A program made the position numbers and the translations under genes. Shown piece by piece: positions 59,265 to 64,000 of a DNA stretch of 64,000 nt; position 1 is the first letter of the stretch; every line of letters starts with the position of its first letter. The stretch is from Epiperipatus broadwayi (taxonomy: Eukaryota > Onychophora > Udeonychophora > Euonychophora > Peripatidae). Under the pieces are notes generated by a model. It was given only the letters and a program-made list of their open reading frames with translations, made no database searches and was not told where the DNA came from. The stretch spans positions 345,527 to 409,526 of the forward strand of contig JAQFVV010006734.1 of NCBI GenBank assembly GCA_028023455.1. Direction: 5' to 3'.

Positions 59265-59374
59265 CTATTAGAAATGCAAGGTTTTAGTGAGGATCAAAAA
59301 AAATAACAGTAATAACTTTAGTAAATTCTAAGTTATGAGGGTAAAAAATAATGACTATATTATTGAAAAATCAG

Positions 59375-60590
59375 GGGTGGGGCGAGATAAATTATGCATT
59401 ATTTCATGGCAAATCATAATTGCCAAATATGCAAATAAATAATTTAAAAATTTGTTTCTAAAATAAAATGAATAACAACATAGTAAATAAAATAAAATAA
59501 ATAATCAAAAGGAATTACAAGCAATTATTATATATGAGTGGGAGATGATGATGACTTTGATTCAGATTGTGAGGTATTTATTTTTCACCTTGTTAGTTTC
59601 ACAGAACAAGTGGATAGTTTGAAGAGTTGCAAATTGTTGAAAATATAAATGCATGAGCAAATCAATTTCAAAATAAATGATGATGATAGTGGACAACTGG
59701 TAAGGGTGAGCTAAATTATGCATTATTACATAGGAAATCATAATAGCAAAGTATGCCATCAAATGAATAAAAAGTTATCTATAATGAAACGAATAAAAAT
59801 GTAGTAAATTCTAAGTTATGCATGTAAAAAATAATTACTACATTATTGGAATATCATGAGGGTAAGAGTGAGCTAAATTATGCATTATTACATAGCAAAC
59901 CATAATAGCAAAGTATGCTATCAAATGAATAAAAAGTTATCTGCAAAGTATGCTATAAAATGAATAAAAAGTTATCTACAATGAAATGAATAAAAACATA
60001 GTAAATTCTAAGTTATGCATGTAAAAAATAATTACTACATTATTGGAATATCATGAGGGTAAGAGTGAGCTAAATTATGCATTATTACATAGCAAACCAT
60101 AATAGCAAAGTATGCTATCAAATAAAAAGTTATCTATAATGAAATGAATAAAAATGTAGTAAATTCTAAGTTATGCATGTAAAAAATAATTACTACATTA
60201 TTGGAATATCATGAGGGTAAGAGTGAGCTAAATTATGCATTATTACATAGCAAACCATAATAGCAAAGTATGCTATCAAATGAATAAAAAGTTATCTGCA
60301 AAGTATGCTATAAAATGAATAAAAAGTTATCTACAATGAAATGAATAAAAACGTAGTAAATTCTAAGTTATGCATGTAAAAAATAATTACTACATTATTG
60401 GAATATCATGAGAGTAAGAGTGAGTTAAATTATGCATTATTACATAGCAAACCATAATAGAAAAGTATGCTATAAAATGAATAAAAACTTATCTACAATG
60501 AAATGTATAAAAACAGTAAATAAAATAAAATAAATAACCCAAAGGAATTACAAGCAATTATTATATATTAGTGGGAGATGATGATGATGA
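59375..60590 (+). repeat. Minisatellite array, alternating units of about 162 and 195 bases
   Basis: The block GAGCTAAATTATGCATTATT recurs at about 59707, 59868, 60065, 60226 and 60421, with a diverged relative at 59384. Alternate units carry an extra copy of about 33 bases (GCAAAGTATGCTATAAAATG...). The array is framed by a direct repeat, GGAATTACAAGCAATTATTA (59510 and 60545). It sits wholly within the proposed intron between exons C and D. Confidence 0.85.
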
Positions 60591-60605
60591 ATGTTGAATA
60601 CTTAC

Positions 60606-60731
60606 AGGTAATGGGGAATACGAAACCTCAAAATCAAACACATCAACAGAAAAGTTCGTTAGAAACGTAATTACGTTTAGCGGCGAAAATAATTGTTTTC
60701 TCCGTATATTTTTTTTATCGGTTGATAAAAT
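60606..60731 (-). CDS. Candidate exon C of an unrecognised spliced gene
   Basis: 126 bases, an exact 42 codons, phase 0 at both ends and no stop. The acceptor has a clear pyrimidine tract (TTTTTTTATCTTTCTAG) and the donor is TACCT|GTAAGT. The translation includes NIRRKQLFSPLNVITFLTN and VFDFEVSYSPLP; no family recognised. The exon lies at the edge of a CpG-rich patch and its base composition differs from the surrounding AT-rich repeats, which supports coding use. Confidence 0.4.
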
Positions 60732-61060
60732 CTAGAAAGATAAAAAAAATTACAAAATTTTAATAATGTACTTTACAAAAATTGCTATAAAAAAATCTAA
60801 TTTTCATCGCACAGAAAAAATTTTTAGACGTACAAAAAGATAGAAAAATGGCGGAGAGAAAGAAAAAAAAGCGTAACTGTGACGTATACGGTTTGCACGC
60901 TATTGCGATCGAAATTGTAAACTTTTTTTAATGCGTAAACAAGCGGTTTTCGGTCTCAAAGGTTAAAATACTGCAGTGTATTGATCCTTCAATTACTGCA
61001 CACAAAAGCTAGGTAAAACTGACTTATAGCGGTCTCGACACTTCACCCTCTATTTTTAAA
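60640..61060. promoter_or_regulatory. CpG-rich patch, possible promoter
   Basis: CpG dinucleotides are far denser than anywhere else in the window. The patch contains a CRE-like TGACGTA (about 60880), AAAAATGGCGGAG (60844-60856, YY1-like and a good start context) and GCGATCG. On the plus strand a 27-codon ORF opens at 60848 (MAERKKKKRNCDVYG...) and could be a first exon, with GTAAAC as a weak donor. It overlaps candidate exon C and the intron before it. Confidence 0.4.
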
Positions 61061-61178
61061 AAACTTAACTACATTTTTTTTCCAACTAAGTGTATCAACT
61101 TTAATCAATTTATCTAGTTATAAATAAACTATATCTAAGTATAAATGTTAAAAAAAAAAAAAATTAAAAAGTACTTAC

Positions 61179-61237
61179 ATTTTGATGCGTAGTTTTCACT
61201 TGTAATGAATATCTAGCATTCTTAACTGTATATATAA
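61179..61237 (-). CDS. Candidate exon B of an unrecognised spliced gene
   Basis: 59 bases between TTTATAG and AAAAT|GTAAGT. The open frame gives IYTVKNARYSLQVKTTHQN and ends in phase 0, matching exon C; its two leading bases complete the codon left by exon A. It resembles exon A around its core (RYSLQV against RYTLQL), so A and B look like duplicated exons. Confidence 0.3.
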
Positions 61238-61312
61238 CTATAAATAAACAAACTATATTAACTATAAATGTTTTTACATAAAGATGAATTAAAAAAAAAT
61301 GAACGAACTTAC

Positions 61313-61381
61313 ATTTCCTGCAGGCAGGATCCGTGATTCGAACTACGTTATTCTCACTATGTAATTGCAAAGTATATCTAA
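61313..61381 (-). CDS. Candidate exon A of an unrecognised spliced gene
   Basis: 69 bases between ACATTTATAG and GGAAAT|GTAAGT. One frame is open (RYTLQLHSENNVVRI...DPACRK) and ends in phase 1, which fits exon B. A third related unit with a GTAAGT donor lies at about 61430-61450, but all its frames have stops shortly upstream. No start codon or 5' exon was found; the right arm of the inverted repeat begins at 61615 and may have cut the gene. Confidence 0.3.
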
Positions 61382-61614
61382 CTATAAATGTATTTTTTAC
61401 ATGAAGATTAATAAATAAAATGTAATAAAACTTACATTTTTATGCTCTATTTAGAGAAGATATGTGTCACCAATAAAGTCCCTACTGTCAAAATTATGAA
61501 CTACTTTTGTCACTTGTAATCCCCCCCCCCCCCCATCCATTTACTTTTTTGCCGAAAAGATTCAAATCAATGTTAAAACAGTTGTTCACAATTTGACATA
61601 CTTGGAGCTCTTGA

Positions 61615-63985
61615 TTCTATTCCAGTAAGTTTATATATTCTAAGATCATTTTGTTCTTACATTCTGTAGTGCACGTAACTTTCGAAGTTGTAAATAACTT
61701 ACAAGCATTAATATGGATGACTGTTTAATCACATCCATTCCATTTATAATAATTACATAAAAAATAATAATTGAACTTTGCTTAACTCTAGTGCTACTTA
61801 TAGTAATATGCTAATAACATATATTGTTCTACAGAATACTTAAGACTCTCTAATTTATTGGCACATACCACCTTTATATTATTCTTACACTAATTACAGA
61901 AGTATTTTAATTACTATCAAATCCATAGTCTTTTGTAATTAGGATGCCATGTCAATTTACTTATATTAATTCTAAAATATTTGTTATTTATATATATCAC
62001 ATGGTCACCATTTCTTATGCTAGCACATAACTATTATTAAACAGGCAAAACTCTCCATACAGTAGTGCCACTCAGTGCCAACCGGATTAATCAATGGATA
62101 CCAGAAGGCTTATGCATAAAATGCTCATCTAGTACCTAAACATCCAATATCCCTAGACTAGTTTATGTATTGTGGCCTTCGTCAGTGAGAAATTTTGTAA
62201 TTAAATAAAGAAAAAAGGTGGTGGCTGGAGGTTGCATTAGATTCTAAGATCTAGGTGCAATGCTCTCAGATCCAAAGCTCCTCACTGACAAAGGCTACAA
62301 GCCAGAAACTAATCTGGGGATATTGGATGAGTAGGCACTAGATGGGGATTTTATGTACAAGCCTTCTGGCATCTATTGATTGCTCTGGTTGGCACTACCG
62401 TATGGAGAATTTTGCCTGTTTATTTATATATACATAATTCATTCACTCTGTAAACAGACCTACACTCTTTCCAAAAGGATTAGGACCAAACTCACATGCT
62501 AGCAGATACTTTTATGACTATCTGGTATTTGACATCTCATTTGTAATATCAAAGTCATCTATATTTTTTTTCCCTTCACTTTTTAATAAATACTACCAAT
62601 ATTGATAATTCTTAATATAACCAAGTATTTCAAATATTTTTTTTTTTTACAAAAGTCTTAAAGATTCAATTTTATTCTTATTATTTACTATAGTATATTA
62701 TAGAACTCATGATATATAAAATAAAGTTGTAATTTTTTTTACATATCAATATATACTTCAATTATAGATTTAAGGCAAAAAAAAATGGAATCAAACAAAA
62801 TGTAAAAATATTAAAATTCATAAATTTAATAAATATTAAGATGTGGTCACAGTCATTATGCTATTTTAGAGCACCATATATAATTATATTTATTAATAAT
62901 GTTCTTTCAGTTTAACCTGAAAGCATATACATTTTATTCTTCACTTTAATGTATGCAATATTCTAATAGCAAAATGTTTTCAAAGCATAAAATTAAATGT
63001 TTTATGAAATTTAAAAAATTAATGAAGTATCAAAAAAAGAACTATAAAGAGAAAGGTTAAGGTTGAAGAGATTAAATGATAATATGAAATAGATGGCAGT
63101 CAATAGGGGTAACTATATAATTTTATTGAGGGAATACACACCCTAAATATATATTTAAATGTATTGTATCAATTTATTCTTAATAACTAATGAGATTACA
63201 ATATACTCCACATTAATATACACTACTTCAATCATCTGCTTCCAGAAATAGAACTTGCAAATAAACAAAAAATATAAACATTAAAATTTTCAAATTTAAT
63301 AAATTTTACAATACAGCAATGTCACATTTTTATCTCAAAGCTTTATATGTGATTCCATTTATTAATAAGATTTATTCTGATTTTATGAAAGCATATTTTA
63401 ATATTCACTTTTTTTAATTCTTTTTAGAACATAGTCTACTACTTCATGTAATAAAATGCTTGCTAAATGTAAAGCTAAAAGTTTTATTATATTTTAAAAA
63501 ATTTTTAATTTTCTCAAAGCAATAAAATGAAAACTAGTATTTAGTAGTAGCACAAAGAATAATTATAAATCATTCTTGAACTACATCAGAAAACTTAAAG
63601 TTTGAAGAATTTAATCAAGAATTTAAAATGAATAATGAAAAGTAGAGATAGTTGCATAGAGAGGGCATAGTTTTCTGACAATGAGACTGTTATAGCATTT
63701 TTATAAGGAAGAAAAGTTATTGAAGAAAAGGGATATTGGCTGAAGTATGTTTAATTTTAACTGTGCCATATAAGTTTAATATTTCACCATTCATTTTATT
63801 AAAAAAAATACATTGCATTACATTTTGGCTATTTTCATTTTTTGAATGAACATGAATAAATGAACACATAATAAATATATATGCATATATGCTTTCTCAA
63901 TTTATTATTAATTGCTACATTATTGTTTTAATTTTGTTTGTACTATAATCTTAAATTATATATGCATATTATATATATATATATT
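61615..63985 (-). repeat. Right arm of the large inverted repeat
   Basis: Inverted copy of 55415-57896. The outer end is close to the end of the window and becomes uncertain in an (AT)n run after about 63965, so any target-site duplication cannot be judged. It contains the hammerhead-family copy at 62.0-62.45 kb. Confidence 0.92.
62000..62445. repeat. Hammerhead-family element, inverted dimer (copy in right arm)
   Basis: Partner of 57060-57515. The minus core has CTGACGA (plus 62179-62185) but GAAAC is changed to TAAAC. The plus core has CTGACAA (62285-62291), GAAAC (62305-62309) and AATC. It is slightly more decayed than the left-arm copy. Confidence 0.65.
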
Positions 63986-64000
63986 GTGAGTGTTCAAATT

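Overview
The window is strongly AT-rich animal DNA. It has no bacterial features: no operons, no Shine-Dalgarno sites and no dense coding. The contents point to an invertebrate metazoan, possibly an arthropod, though the sequence does not fix the taxon: intronless small heat-shock protein genes with TATA boxes and heat-shock elements, Penelope-like elements with GIY-YIG domains, a CR1-like LINE with PHD and SGNH-esterase domains in ORF1, RTE LINEs, a Ty3/Gypsy LTR element, a KIAA1586-like hAT transposase, many foldback/MITE-like repeats and an (ATCT)n microsatellite.

Layout. 0-2.3 kb: very decayed Gypsy pol (minus). 4.1-7.5 kb: fossil RTE LINE (minus) split by a plus-strand LINE fragment. 7.7-9.7 kb: copies of a foldback repeat carrying hammerhead-like cores, plus two head-to-tail 3' ends of the CR1-like LINE. 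11-19.4 kb: foldback elements and a Penelope-like element at 14.0-16.8 kb with direct terminal repeats. 20.6-21.2 kb: small heat-shock gene 1 (minus). 22-29 kb: hAT transposase pseudogene interrupted by LINE copy A. 30-33.3 kb: two foldbacks and a tandem dimer. 33.6-36.7 kb: LINE copy B (ORF1, endonuclease, start of RT). 37.05-42.54 kb: an LTR-to-LTR Gypsy provirus-like element with broken gag-pol. 43-49.7 kb: tRNA-like fragments, foldbacks, a Penelope C-terminal fragment, the (ATCT)n array and a LINE 3' fragment. 51-53.6 kb: small heat-shock gene 2 (plus) with a clear heat-shock promoter. 55.4-64.0 kb: a very large inverted repeat (arms about 2.4 kb, spacer about 3.7 kb). Its spacer holds a second copy of the heat-shock promoter segment without its gene, a minisatellite array, a CpG-rich patch and a possible spliced minus-strand gene.

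The only clearly intact genes are the two small heat-shock proteins. Each is a compact gene with its own heat-shock-type promoter, and they are paralogues about 31 kb apart in opposite orientation. Almost everything else is mobile DNA in various states of decay. The observations most worth following are the hammerhead-like repeat family with a self-complementary stem III segment (ACTAGT), the orphan heat-shock promoter trapped inside the large inverted repeat, and the phase-compatible chain of four candidate exons in the same spacer. All calls come from reading the sequence; no alignment or database search was run.
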